Of a DNA stretch of 64,000 bases, positions 1 through 11,001 are shown piece after piece (within the stretch, counting starts at the first letter, position 1; each line of letters begins with the position of its first letter). Where the stretch lies: contig OY776133.1 in NCBI GenBank assembly GCA_963675135.1, forward strand, positions 46,717,494-46,781,493. Reading direction: 5' to 3'. The notes below the pieces were generated by a model, which was given only the letters and a program-made list of their open reading frames with translations, searched no databases and had not been told where the DNA came from. Origin of the DNA: Galeopsis tetrahit (lineage: Eukaryota > Streptophyta > Magnoliopsida > Lamiales > Lamiaceae). The translations under genes and the position numbers were made by a program.

Positions 1-1170
1 TAAGAATAGGCCAACTGTGCTGATGGGGTCAAAACCACTGAAATGAAAGCTTGAATGCTCGAAGACCATCAAGAGATGATCTACAAAGAGAAAGAGCCAA
101 GACAACACTTCTGATAAGATAAGTCTGCTGATTCTGATAAGCAAAACTGTCCAGATGATTAGGAAAGTTGTCCTTATCATAGGACTAATGATCAGAAGTC
201 ATGTCCATGTTTGAACAAGTGAATCTTCAAGTCAGACATTGGGAAGAGTGCTACAAAGTCAAGACAAAGAGCATACAGTCGTTTATTTCCAAAATTAAGG
301 ACATGTCACTTTCAAGAAACTGTCTACCAGTTGCAAAGTTCAAGGAAGACAAATATAGACATTATGAGGTTGTCTCTCCAATGGACATAACCTCATCTTT
401 CTCTATAAATACAGAAGTGTGGAAACCATTTGAAGGCAACCAACTAGAATCCAACTAACACAACAATCTTGAGATACAAAGGAAACACTAATCTTTCAAG
501 TTTTCTAAGAAAAATTCTTAGTTTCCAAAAACACTTCTTCTAAGCTGAACTTCATTGTACATCAATCAAAGCTTAGAGAGATATCCTATCCTATACACTG
601 AGGTCATTGTAAATGATATTTCACCTAGTTGGAACCAACATCAACCCCTATACCTTTCACAAGAAAGTTAGAAGGTTGTTGTAATAGAAGTGTAAGAAGC
701 TGACTGTTGAGAGAAGAACAATTCAGTTCTAAGTTGAGAAGAGAGAACTAGGACTCTGAACTCCTAGGGATCAAGGCACCAAGGAGTGGTGTGGTTGATC
801 AAGTGCACCTTGAGACTATAAAACAAGCTAATTCCAAGAGAAAGGAATTATCCTGTTAAATCAGGGAAAGTGGATGTAGGAGCTTGAGTCTCTGAACCAC
901 TATAACTCTTGTGTTGATTTACTTTCAAGTACTGATCTTTAAAAGACATACATTCAAGATTGTGTAAAACTGTTTTGGGACGAGTCCCTTGAAAACAGTT
1001 TAAGTGTTAAGAAGATTTCAGAATTAAAATGAGTTTAAACATAAGGGCCAACCACTATTCCGCACATATAACTTATTTAGATAGTTATTCAAGAAAGCAC
1101 TCTATAGTACTTAGTAGTTTGATTATCTTCTGAAAGTTATTCACATCAGAAGAGTTGTCCAGGACAACCT
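1..1170 (+). repeat. Partial LTR, family D (3' part, cut by window edge)
   Basis: This stretch matches the solo LTR at 43965-60185 in order and spacing: a TATA box (TATAAATA near 403), the block around 640-700, the 'actataaaacaagctaattcca' type block near 815-840 and the hairpin-like AGTGG...CCACT motif at 869-901. The 3' end is placed near 1170 (aggacaacct), which corresponds to the aggaccaaca end of the solo copy. No primer-binding site follows, so it is either a solo LTR or the 3' LTR of an element lying left of the window. About the first 350 bases of the LTR are missing because the window starts inside it. The 85-residue ORF at 201-458 inside it is not considered a gene. Confidence 0.75.
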
Positions 1171-1589
1171 TGCTGAAGCTTGATTTTGATTAAGTTGTAA
1201 TTATTTAATTATTTATTGAGATTTATTTTATTTATTTAATTAAATACTGACCCTCGTTTTTATTTTTCAGATTATGCTTGGACTTATTAAAATTCTGGAA
1301 GCTTCTTAATAATTTAATTAATTAAATTGATTTTACCCACTAATTACCCATGATCAATGTTGTGGCTAAATATGTGGTGCATTATCGAAATTAATTCTGA
1401 AATAATCTTTTCAATCTCCAACTACATACGAATCTCTTTATAAAATCAATTAATTGTGACTTATTTTGCTAAGTGTTTTTGTCGAGTTTTGCTATGTACT
1501 GTGTTTGGAGAAATTGTTTGGTCGTGTATCTCTCAAAGCCTTGTATACACTCCTCAAACTTGCCTTGAAAAATTCCAACCGTCCCTTAA
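1171..1589 (+). promoter_or_regulatory. Leader/promoter-like region upstream of the element E ORF
   Basis: This is AT-rich, non-coding sequence. A TATAAAA box lies at 1439-1445, about 150 bases before the ATG at 1590, followed by a pyrimidine-rich leader. The same arrangement (TATA, 100-150 bases of leader, ATGGC start) precedes ORF3 of elements A1 and A2. I infer that it is an internal promoter for the 3' ORF; no transcript evidence is available. Confidence 0.4.
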
Positions 1590-3784
1590 ATGGCTGGAAA
1601 CCACCCTCACTCTCACTCTGCTCCTGAATCAATCGCACAAACAAACCAAAACTCTCTCCAGATTCTTGCTTCCATGGTTTCCCAACAATCAAAATCCCCA
1701 AATGCTGACTCTATTGTCTCTGCAACCCCATCAACAACCCAAACCACTCCTACTCCACAAGCCACTCCGCAAACTACCCACATTCCTCAAGACTCAACCG
1801 TCGAACAACTAACTAGGGCTGTTGAAGAAGTGTCTGATACTCTATGAGCCACTGGTCATTTGCCCATGATGACATTTGGAGATATTACGGTGGATATCAC
1901 AAGCTATCTAGCTGAACAAACTGCTCAAACAGCCGCTACATCAAAAAGCCCCAAATCACCTGAACCTACTGTTCCTATTTCAACGGAAGGAAATGTTGAG
2001 ACTGCTGTTGAAGGAGAAGCTGCCATTGAATCCGACCCTGAGGATGCTGAAAAGGAGGACGCACAGGCCTCTGAAAGTGGTACTAATTCCTCACTCTCTG
2101 CTTCTGATGAGTCTGTCCCTGTTTCTTTTAAGAGAACGGTGCAACAAGGCAAAAGAAGGAGAAGCCCTGACCAAAGGAGGAGATCTAACAGTGTGTTTAC
2201 TCGAGTGGATTATTCTGAATCCATGAGGAAGAAGTAAAAGGCTAGAAACGCTGCTGATGAACCTATCCAGGTGTTCACTGAATCCGAGGAAGAACCTGAA
2301 GTTGTTGTTGCTGAGAAAGCAAAGAAGAAGAAGGTTGCTGCTGAGCCTAAAGGAAAAGGGAAGGCTACGATGATCCCTGAAGAAGAACCTGCCAAATCAG
2401 ATTTTGATTCTGATTTTGATGTTTGTTTGAGAGGCATTCAACAGTCTTTAAAGAAGAATGCTAAAACTTTTGTTGCTGCAAAAGAGTCCACACCCGAACT
2501 TGATGATGATGGGAATGGAGACATCACCTCTTCTGAGGAAAAGAGCTCTTCCAAAAGCTCTGAACATGAAGGAGGTTCTGACCCTGATGAAGAACAAACT
2601 TCCGAGGGAGATGAAGGTGTATCTGATCCCTCTGATTACTTAGAGAAAAGGCTGGAAATTTATTCTAAGAGGAAATTACTGATTGAGAAGAGAATAAATG
2701 TGTCTGACTTTGATATTAAGGGGATGGTCAAGTTTTTAGAGGATAGAAACTTGTTAAATGCTGTTACATTTGGTGAAGCTTTTCTTACAAACTGGTCATA
2801 TGAGTTATGTGCATGTATGAAGAAAAGCACTGGTAGGAGAAGTTCTAAATGTTATGGTACTGTGAATTTTAGGGGGGGAATGTGCCATTAAATCCAGAGT
2901 TAATCAATGAGTTCTTGCACACTCCTAATGTTGAGGAAGATGATGATCCAGATATGGATGTAGTGATTACTAAGTGGACTAGGAAGATGCTTGCCAAACA
3001 ATTAACCTCCCTACATTATGTCTTTTATGAACTTATCATTTATAACTGGATTCCCACTACCAACACCACTAAAATCACTAGAGATCAAGCCATTCTTATG
3101 TATAGAATCTCCATACTTAAGAAGTTCAATCTAGGTCACACCATTTTTCACCATTTGAGGAAGTTTCCTGGGAAAACTTCTGGGAAAGGTAATCTGCCCT
3201 ATCCTGTCTTGATTTCTAATTATCTGAAGCACCATGGCTTCACTACAAAGAAGACGGATGTTTTGAGGGGGAGGGTGCCACTGCTGGCTATTGCTCCTGC
3301 CTTACTGATTGGGGACAGAGTGATTGACTTACCCCTGAATGCTCCTGGTACTCACACTTAGCACAGACCTTCTACCTCTGCACAACCAGGCTCTTCCAGA
3401 CCAAAACAGAGGAATGCAGGACCGAATGTTGACAACATTGGTGTCAACTTTTCTGGTACAAAGTCTGTTTCTCAAGCATTTATACTGTCACAGCTTCAAT
3501 GCCTACAGGAATCCATATATGAACTTAAGTACCTGAGAGACAAATGGACAAAGATGATTTCAACTCCAACAGGGGGAGAAGTGCCACCACCATCACATTC
3601 ACAGCCTCACTCTATAGTTGTGGTTGAAGAGCTGAATGGTGAAGATGTTCCTACTGGTGGACCTGATGTTGATGCTGGAAGTGGAGGAAACAGTGTAGTT
3701 GCCCACTTTGCAAGATTCTATATTTAAGAAGTTGATGATGAGGATGTGGATGACTTGGAGACTTTATATGGTGATCTCCATTGA
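1590..3784 (+). pseudogene. Element E 3' ORF, plant-transposon-protein-like, broken
   Basis: About 730 codons read in one direction with breaks. In-frame stops are TGA at 1845, TAA at 2235, TAG at 3359 and TAA at 3725. A one-base frameshift lies in the G run at about 2873-2879. The N-terminal part is rich in Ser, Thr, Pro and Gln, then comes an acidic and lysine-rich stretch (residues about 90-350). Next is a globular region (about 2750-3250) with a pattern like the putative plant transposon protein domain often seen in retroelement ORFs: SYELCACM, INEFL, IIYNWIPTT, ILMYRISILKKFN. A short coiled-coil-like tail (SQLQCLQESIYELKYLRDKW) follows the TAG at 3359. The last codons from 3728 to TGA 3782 suggest that the TAA at 3725 is also a mutation. 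Its place, between a TATA-bearing leader and an LTR start, matches ORF3 of the A elements. Function is unknown; the domain name rests on recall only. Confidence 0.6.
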
Positions 3785-4581
3785 TGAACATGAAGATGCT
3801 ACAAGACAGGGGGAGAGCTGATTTCGAAATGGCAACTGTGCAGGAATCTTTTGCTGCAGCTGTTACCTCAGCAATTTATGCCATTTTTCAGTTTCAATCT
3901 TTGTATTTTGTGTTTAAGTAAATTCTGATACAATTTTCACTTATTTCTAGATGTTAGGATGTTTTTGCTTACACTTGATATACAACTTGCTTAATTTGGT
4001 TTGCATGTGATGATATTTGTTTACTACTCTTTGGCTTAATATGTTTACAGGTTATTACTTAGCTTAAAGGTGTTTGCTTTTGAGAATAAGCGAGGAGTAC
4101 ACTTCTTTTTGGCTTACTGCCTAAATTGATTTGCCTTAATAGATTTGAAGTATACATCTTTTAAAATTCTCATATGCTTACTGCCTTTTGATAATATTAG
4201 TCTAGGTTTGTTTTATTGTTTTTTGGTTGTTCAATTTTTTTATTTTTATTTTTTTGCTCTAATTTCTGTTCGTTTATGTTTTACTTAAATCTCAAGTTTT
4301 CTTCCAACTTAACTTATGATTTTAGTAAATTACTTATGTTGTGAATAAGTGTACAATTTATACTTGTTCTGTTTTGGATAAAATTATCTTGATCTTATGG
4401 CACAGATTATTTTAAGATTATCCTTGATCTTCATTCGATTTGATCCAACGATTACAACAGGTATTGTCTTGACTAGTATTTAGCAATGATGTTCACCTCA
4501 ACTAAATACATAAAACTGAGTATGTATAGAAATATATGTGCATCAGGTGTGTTGTAGTCGAAAGGTCAAATTGGGGGAGAA
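3785..4581 (+). other. Element E 3' non-coding tail with polypurine tracts
   Basis: There is no coding signal. Purine tracts of the type that prime plus-strand DNA synthesis occur at about 3570 and 3808 (aggggga) and directly before the presumed LTR at 4571-4580 (ttgggggaga). Several tracts in the tail are a trait reported for Sireviruses. The rest is T-rich, low-complexity sequence. Confidence 0.5.
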
Positions 4582-4935
4582 TGTAGATGTTGTGAATTCT
4601 TAAATGTATCAACATTCTCAACAACATCTTAATTTGACCTTCCGAGATTTTTTCTAAGTCTTTTCTGAAATGCTACATTAAATGTTGAGCTAAATGTTAC
4701 CGCGTTTCTGGCTGAATCTAGAAGCTTCTACAAGGATCTGCAACCTGGAAGATTCCAGAACTTTGCAGAACGTGCTAGAGCAGTCTGGAACATTATAAAT
4801 CAACCTGGAACATGCAAGAAGGATCTAGAATAGATCATGGAAGTTGAGTTCCTAAAAAATAGGATCTCAAGATAGAAGCATCTAGAAGTCAGATCCCACT
4901 CTATAAATACCGAAGGATGGCTCCATAATTCAGTG
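4582..4935 (+). repeat. Start of element E 3' LTR, truncated
   Basis: It begins TGTAGATGTTGTGAATTC directly after a polypurine tract and holds a TATA box (TATAAATA, about 4902-4909). It then runs into the minus-strand zinc-knuckle ORF near 4940 without the R/U5 part of an LTR. No second copy of this LTR is in the window, so the boundary and family are inferred. Confidence 0.45.
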
Positions 4936-4978
4936 TGTACTATTCGATTAATCTCCTAGACTGAGTGTTCAGAGGTAG

Positions 4979-5020
4979 ACACTCCTTCTCCACATGGGTT
5001 ATCCCTCCACAAATTCTACA
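4979..5020 (-). other. CCHC zinc knuckle of the DUF4283-type ORF
   Basis: Four zinc ligands are in register (C-x2-C-x4-H-x4-C). This is a nucleic-acid binding motif. Confidence 0.8.
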
Positions 5021-5104
5021 GAACTCTGTCAATTTTTCAGACCTGAATAAGACCAGACGGCTCTCCCCATCTGTTGTGACTGACGTCCCTCTCGCCAATG
5101 GTTG

Positions 5105-5109
5105 GCTGA
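5105..5109. repeat. TSD GCTGA, left copy (element A1)
   Basis: GCTGA directly precedes the TGTTGGG start of A1 and recurs at 18293-18297 after its CCAACA end. This proves a single insertion event. Confidence 0.95.
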
Positions 5110-5460
5110 TGTTGGGATATAAATTCACCCTAAGCCCCACTTGATGTTAAAATAGTTTTGATGGCCAAAACACTTAGAGTTTATAAATGTAATAGGATCA
5201 GCTGACTTTGTATAGAACAACTTAGACTAGTCTTGTGCGATCAACTGAACTGATATCAGCTGATCAGCACAGCCCTGGCTTACATGCCTATCCTCAAGAT
5301 GAGAAGAGTAGAAGACATGAAGACTAGAAGATCCTTGAAGACCAGACAAGTAAGGTGCCTGTATACCTACTTATCTGATGGAGTCCAAGACTGAAGATAA
5401 TCTAAGAGTGCATAAAAGATTTGCCCGATCAGAAGAGTGTTACTCGACTGATATCAGAAA

Positions 5461-5526
5461 ACAGAAGACCTCGACCAGACGAGTAGTCAGAAGACAGAAG
5501 ACCTCGACCAGACGAGTAGTCAGAAG
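5461..5526 (+). repeat. 33-bp tandem duplication in A1 5' LTR
   Basis: Two copies of a 33-bp unit starting acagaagacctcgaccagac. The A1 3' LTR has one copy, so the duplication arose after insertion. Confidence 0.85.
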
Positions 5527-5695
5527 ACTAGGAGAGCAGATCAGAAGACTATGTGCTCGTCCAGGACTCGGCTGATTCCAAAGTCATCTTGCAATTCAAA
5601 TGAAGACCTACCTTATTTAGAAGATTGACATGATCCCAGGATTGAAGCAATCAAGCGGCTGGAATCAAGGAATCAAGCCAATATGGAAAGATTGC

Positions 5696-5749
5696 CCCAA
5701 CGGCTAGTCAACTCCAACGGCTAGTTGCAAGCAATCACCACTATAAATA
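5696..5749 (+). promoter_or_regulatory. A1 LTR core promoter: two MSA-like sites and TATA
   Basis: Two matches to YCYAACGGYYA, the MSA consensus bound by MYB3R factors in G2/M genes, lie at 5696-5706 and 5713-5723. TATAAATA follows at 5742-5749. The same arrangement is at 27685-27738 in A2. The TATA box is confident; the cell-cycle role is inferred from motif match alone. Confidence 0.55.
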
Positions 5750-6187
5750 CAAGAGGATGAGAAATCACAAACAAGAAGTCACAACGAGAGAATTCAACAA
5801 GTTAAGCAAGCAATCAAGCAAAAAGCCATACTGTTTTAAGAGTTCTCCATGAGCCAGAATCCATAAGAACATCCCTAGCTCTTAAGTGATTTCTATCCAA
5901 CCCAAGAACCTGAATCCTATTCTTATTGTATATCCATTGATTTAGGCATAGTGGTTAAGCAAATTATAAGCTTGAACCATTAGTTGGAAACATTCAAAAA
6001 CCCCAAACCCTCACCGAAAGGTTAAAGTTTTTGAACCCCTGCAAAGTGCAAGTGCTTACAATCACTTGTGGAGACCGTAGCAGTTAGGACTGCTCAGATC
6101 TCAAAGTCCTACCCTTGGGACTATAAAGGACAAGCCCTTGTAATTTTTGGTAAATTAAAGGGATTAAACATCACGTTAGGACGTGAG

Positions 6188-6218
6188 AGTGGACGTAGGA
6201 ACGTATATCTGAACCACT
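6188..6218 (+). other. Shared LTR stem-loop-like motif (A1 5' LTR)
   Basis: AGTGG and CCACT are 21 nt apart and followed by ATAAA. The same pair, with similar flanks, is present in LTR families A, B, D and F/R of this window. It lies about 450 nt inside the predicted transcript. Confidence 0.5.
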
Positions 6219-6595
6219 ATAAACCTGGTGTTATTTACTTTCTGCACTTTACATTACTGTCATTTCATTTATCTTTGATAGTGCATACTGTGTTTTTAAC
6301 TGTCTTCAAATCAAGGCCATAACTTTCAAACCAGCATCAACTGAGTATTTTCTTTAAGTAAACAAGTTAACACTTTCAAAAGAAACTAAAAGAACGAGTC
6401 TAAACAAGGCCTACCATAATTCCGCATATAATCTCTTCATTCAGATCACTATAGTCATCTGGACCAGCAGACTTGTAGTCCAGTTGACATAGCAATCAAA
6501 AGAGGTTCCCAACTCTCTTGAAAAAGTTTTAAAGTCTATTCACCCCTCCCCTCTAGACTTTAATCCCATTCACTACTTGTTCAGGGACCAACAAG

Positions 6596-6607
6596 TGGTA
6601 TCAGAGC
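6596..6607 (+). other. Primer-binding site of A1
   Basis: TGGTATCAGAGC is two bases after the LTR end. It is complementary to the 3' end of initiator methionine tRNA, as in most plant copia elements. Confidence 0.9.
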
Positions 6608-6723
6608 AGTGGTTCTAACGTACTACTGTCTCTAGATTATCAGAAGACTTAAGGGAGTTGTTCTGTAGTCCTCTTGAACAGATCTATTCTTTTGAAAAAC
6701 TTGTTTTTGAAAACTCATACAGC

Positions 6724-9135
6724 ATGAGTCCTAACATGCGTAAGTTGCCTAAGTTTTCAGTGGAGGATTATGATTACTGGAAGATCAGGATGAGGAAGAA
6801 TCTCACATCAGTCCACTACAAGATGTGGTCAGTAATCACTGAAGGCCCAATCACCATCATGACAGTCAACACTGCAAATGGTGATCCAGAAGTTCCAGTT
6901 GGAGAACTTGTTCCCAAGCCAATGAAGGACCTCACACCTGAAGAGATGAAGCAATCAAATCTTGATAGCATTGCTCAAGATTACATCATGCAAACTCTTC
7001 CTAATGAACACATTGCAAAAGTAATCCACTGTGAGTCAGCAAGAGATATGTGGGATGCTTTGGCACTTCTCTGTGAAGGAACTGAGCTGATCAAGGAGAG
7101 CAAATTGTCAACAGCAGTCAAGAAGTTCGAACACTTCAAGATGCAACCAGAAGAGTCTATTGATCAGCTAGACAATAGATTTACCAAGATCATCAATGAG
7201 ATAGAATCTCTGGGCAAGAAATATACAAATAGAGAGAAAAATCTAAAGATCTTAGACTCTCTAACCAAGAAATGGAGACTCAAGAAGACCATCATCAAAG
7301 ATACTCAAGATATCAAGAAGTGGTCTGCACAAACTCTATTTCAGAACCTAAAAGCTCATGAATATGATCTTGAAAGAGAAGAAAACTCAGGAAGTGATGA
7401 GCCAACTGCAACCCCATCTACCTCCAAGACTGTAGCCTTCAAGGCAGCCAATACAAAAGCTGCAAGTACCTCAATTGGCAAGACCTCACTGAAAACAGAA
7501 GACTTTGAAGGATCAGACATGAGTCTGAAAGAGCAAATGGATCTTATGATCAAGAGATTCGAAAGGATGAACACTCTCAGCAGCAAATATAGAAAATTCT
7601 ACAGGAATTATAAAGACAGGAGAGCTAGTTCACCCTCCAGAGGATCCAGAGAAAGAACACCAGAAAGATATCCTAGAAAGGATGTGGAGTCATCTGACAG
7701 CCGAGGATCTAGAAGAAGACATGCCACTCCTCCAAGGAAAGGCAACTCAAATCAGAAACCTGGATCATGCTTCAATTGTCACAAACCAGGACATTATGTC
7801 TATGAATGTCCAGAGCTGAACTTGGATGACAAAGAAGAAAGAAGGCCAAGAAGAGACAGAAGAAATTCAGACAAGCAAGCAATGTTGACTGAAGAATCTG
7901 AATAACAAAGTGATGAACTTCCTACATCACCAGACTGTCAAATCTTCTCAGATGATTCAGATGATCTAGCTATGATGGCCATAGGTGAAAATGAGGTAAA
8001 CTCCGATACTACAACTTTCCATTCACCTATTTTTTCACAAACAGATGAGATAAACTCATCTGAAGGCGAATCAGAAGACACCTATTATCAATCTTTAAGA
8101 AAGGTAAAAGGTGATCTGGATATTGCCACTAGAGCTTTTATAGAAGTGGAAGAGGAGAACAAGGATTTAAGGAAAGAAATTGCTAGATTGAAAAAGGTTA
8201 AGTTTGATAACACCCCTGAGTTGGTCACAATGAATGAAAGATTGACCAAAGAAGTGGAACTTCTTAAGGAAGAAAATACCACAATAACTCAGTTGTATGA
8301 GGGGATGTTAGAAACTCAAGCCTTAGAAACCAAGGAATTTCGTTCACTACAATCTAAGTTCGATGACCTCTTCCAAGCACACAAGCTCATAGAAAAGGAG
8401 AAGGAATGCCTAAATCAAAAGATATCAGAGTTCAATAAAGCATCTACTACTATTGAAAGTATCTCTGAATATTATAGATCAAATGGCAATAAGATGGGTT
8501 TTGGCTATGAACTCAATCCATCAACATCCTCTCCAGCTGGGGGTAGTACACCTAACAAGTGCACTACTCAGACACATGAAAAGGGTGAGTGTTCTAAACA
8601 CAATGAACCTAATATGAACCAAAAGGCATATGTACCAGCTAAGGCTAACTATCCCAACACCAAAAATGGTAAAAGACAAGTTAACCCCAAGCCTGTACAG
8701 AGGAACAACAAACAGCCTAGACCATCTCGTCTGAGACAGTCTCAGCTGTATGCTGCTCCAGCCAAGAAGAAGAAGTCTAGTTCAAACAAATTTGTTCTCT
8801 TTGAACCCCCTATCTCTTATGATATTGTGAGAACAGAGGAGTATGGTCCATATAATCGTGTGCATCGTCCAGCTAATGCACCCAGGCCGAATGTAACTAG
8901 TCAAAAGATAATTTATGTACACTCCTATAAAGGGAAACCATTTGACTATTACTTAGCTGACATAAGTAACAAATCAGACCAGTCCAAGGTGTTAACTGGT
9001 AAGATTTGGTTCTGTGATGCCCGAGAGAAACAACTCAAGTGCTCAAGGTTGTTCAAACGACCAATGTATATGTGGGTTCCCAAGGGTAGTACTAACACCC
9101 AAGGACCCAAGACAAAATGGGTACCTAAGACTTAA
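6724..9135 (+). pseudogene. gag: A1 gag, one premature stop
   Basis: This encodes the capsid/nucleocapsid polyprotein of a copia element. The ATG at 6724 (MSPNMRKLPKF) is chosen because the conserved Gag N-terminus (FSVEDYDYWKIRM) follows at once; the open frame reaches further upstream without conservation. Order: UBN2-type Gag domain (residues about 10-230), a basic SR/RD-rich linker, CCHC knuckle CFNCHKPGHYVYEC (7768-7809), then a long acidic coiled-coil region and a C-terminal WVPKG...KWVPKT block. TAA at 7903-7905 interrupts the frame where A2 has a Tyr codon (TAT); otherwise it is open to TAA 9133. The stop before pol is shared with A2, so it is a family trait. Broken copy; A2 shows the intact form. 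Confidence 0.92.
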
Positions 9136-9141
9136 CCTTTC

Positions 9142-11001
9142 TTGCAGGAAAAGAGGGACCTATTCAGAAGAGAAGGTCTAGCAGGAGAAACATGGTACAT
9201 AGATAGTGAATGCTCAACCCATATGACTGGAACCAAAGCCCTGCTGACCAACTACACAGAAAAGAAAGGTCCAAAAGTCTTCTTTGGTGATAACGCGCAC
9301 GGTAACACAAAAGGATATGGCACCCTTAAAAATGGTGACATTGAGGTACATGATGTATCATATGTAGAAGGTTTAAAGTTTAATTTATTATCTGTTTCTC
9401 ATTTTTGTGACACTGGTTACTCAGTAAAATTCTCTAAAGATGAGTGTCTCATAAGTGATAAAAGAACAAAACAAAACCTTCTTACAGGATCTAGAAAGGG
9501 AAGTACGTATCTTGCAAATTGGAACAGCTGTCCTAAGGATACATGTCTGCTTGTGAAAAGCCCTAAAGATGTCAGCTGGCTATGGCACAAACGCCTTAGT
9601 CATCTGAACTTTAAGATTATGAACAAGCTAGCAAGGGAATCCTTAGTTGATGGTCTGCCTAATGAACTCTACTGTAAAGATCAGGTATGCGATGCATGTC
9701 AACAAGGAAAGCAAACAAAGGTCTCCTTCAAGACCAAGAAGACAGCATCAACCAGCAGAGTTCTTGAATTGCTTCACATGGATCTCTTTGGACCAATCAC
9801 TCCAACCACACTTACAGGAAGGAAATACACTCTCATTGTTGTAGATGACTACTCCAAGTTTACTTGGGTTGTCTTCCTATACAAGAAGAGTGAAACTCAG
9901 CAGAAGCTCCCTGAACTATTAAAGAGGATCCAAGTAGAGAAAGGAGAACCAATTGTGAAAATTAGAAGTGACAAAGGCACTGAATTCAATAACTCTTATA
10001 TTATTGCCTATTGTACTTCTAATGGTATTCAGCATGAGACAAGTGCAGCAAGAACACCACAACAAAATGGTGTAGCTGAAAGAAGAGTCAGGACACTCAA
10101 AGAAGTTGCAAGAAGACTCCTTGCTGAATTCTCAACTCCTAAGAAGCTATGGGCAGAAGCCATCAACACAGCTTGCCACACTCAAAATAGATCAGGTATT
10201 CACAAAATTCATGAGAAAACCCCATATGAACTGTGGAAAGGAAGAAAACCTAGAGTATCTTACTTTCATATATTTGGTTGTAAGTGTTTCATTCACAACA
10301 ATGGGAAGAGTAAGTTGAATGCTTTTGATGCCAAAGCAGATGAGTGGATATTCTTAGGATACTCCTCTACTAGCAAAGCATTTAGAGTACTCAACAAACG
10401 AACCCTTCTTGTGGAAGAAACACCTCATGTTGTTTTTGATGAATCTTGTGAAAAGAGTGCAGTACAAACAGACTCAGCTGCAGATCAGATGAGGCAGCTA
10501 GTGATCAAGTCCAGACCAGATGAGTTTATTGAAGTCAATGAACCATTTCCTGAAGAACCAGAGGAGGACAAACCACACAGACCAGTCACGAGATCTTAAA
10601 CCCAAGCTGAGCAAACTGACCAGAATCAAGATGCAACAATCCCAAATGCAAGGGGGAATGATCTCTTTGAAATGAGCATGATGGGTGAGATGAATTATTT
10701 CCTAGGACTTCAAGTCAAGCAAAGTCCAGAAGGGATCTTCATCAATCAGTCCAAGTATACCAAGAGCCTATTAGAAAGATTCAAAGCTCTACAAAGCAAG
10801 ACTGCAAGAATTCCAATGATGACATCTTTCAAAATGGAACCAGATGAGTTTGGAAAGGCAGTTGATCAAGCTGAATATAGAGCACTTATTGGATCTCTAC
10901 TATACCTTACACCCAGCAGACCAGACATAACATTTGCTGTAGGAGTATGTGTTAGGTTTCAAGCAAACCCAAAGCAAAGTCATCTAGAAGACATCAGCTG
11001 A
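9142..11001 (+). pseudogene. pol: A1 pol, reverse transcriptase and RNase H mostly deleted
   Basis: It lies in the gag frame after one stop codon. The protease region reads YIDSECSTHMTG: the Gly of the Asp-Ser-Gly active site is Glu (GAA 9208-9210; GGA in A2). GAG-pre-integrase (LWHKRLSHLNF, C-x2-C) and integrase follow. The integrase catalytic residues are in place: DLFGP, VVDDYS and the Glu of NGVAERR. A TAA at 10597-10599 ends the frame where A2 reads CAA. About 65 bases later an 888-bp deletion joins the linker to the end of the reverse transcriptase, with loss of YVDD. After the palm remnant (EMNYFLGLQVKQ) a second deletion of 568 bp removes RNase H. Clearly dead. Confidence 0.93.
10656..10672 (+). 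other. 888-bp deletion junction in A1 pol
   Basis: The sequence ctctttgaaatgagc joins points that in A2 lie at 32657 and 33545. The shared TTTGA (5 bp) at both edges marks illegitimate recombination. Confidence 0.85.

Larger units (their letters stand above)
4940..5109 (-). pseudogene. DUF4283 / zf-CCHC_4-type ORF, downstream piece
   Basis: On the minus strand this encodes a CCHC zinc knuckle, C-x2-C-x4-H-x4-C (CRICGGITHVEKEC, codons at 5020 down to 4979), preceded by SRLVLFRSEKLTEF. This is the classic arrangement of DUF4283 plus zf-CCHC_4 proteins, found in plant LINE ORF1 proteins and their stand-alone relatives, which bind nucleic acid. The reading frame ends at TAG 4942-4940. The upstream part of the same frame lies at 18293-18629. 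With element A1 and one copy of its TSD removed, the frame passes without a break from RVLIDI to SQPLARG. The N-terminus is cut off at 18630 by element B. It is a broken fragment with no reverse transcriptase visible nearby. Confidence 0.75.
5110..6593 (+). repeat. 5' LTR of A1
   Basis: TGTTGGG...CCAACA ends, 1484 bp. It contains a TATA box at 5742, two MSA-like sites, an internal 33-bp tandem duplication at 5461-5526 that is absent from the 3' LTR, and the shared AGTGG...CCACT motif at 6188-6218. The 84-residue ORF at 6068-6322 recurs in other A LTRs simply because the LTRs are near-identical. Confidence 0.95.

Noticed and set aside
201..458. 85-residue ORF at the window start
   Set aside because: Lies wholly inside the U3 part of an LTR and is not kept in the solo LTR D.
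1..4935. LTR at 1-1170 and LTR start at 4582 as a pair
   Set aside because: Different start sequences (TGTTGGG type in family D, TGTAGATG here) and no PBS after 1170, so they belong to different elements.
6068..6322. 84-residue ORF found in three A LTRs
   Set aside because: Conserved only because the LTRs are recent copies; no similar frame in the other LTR families.
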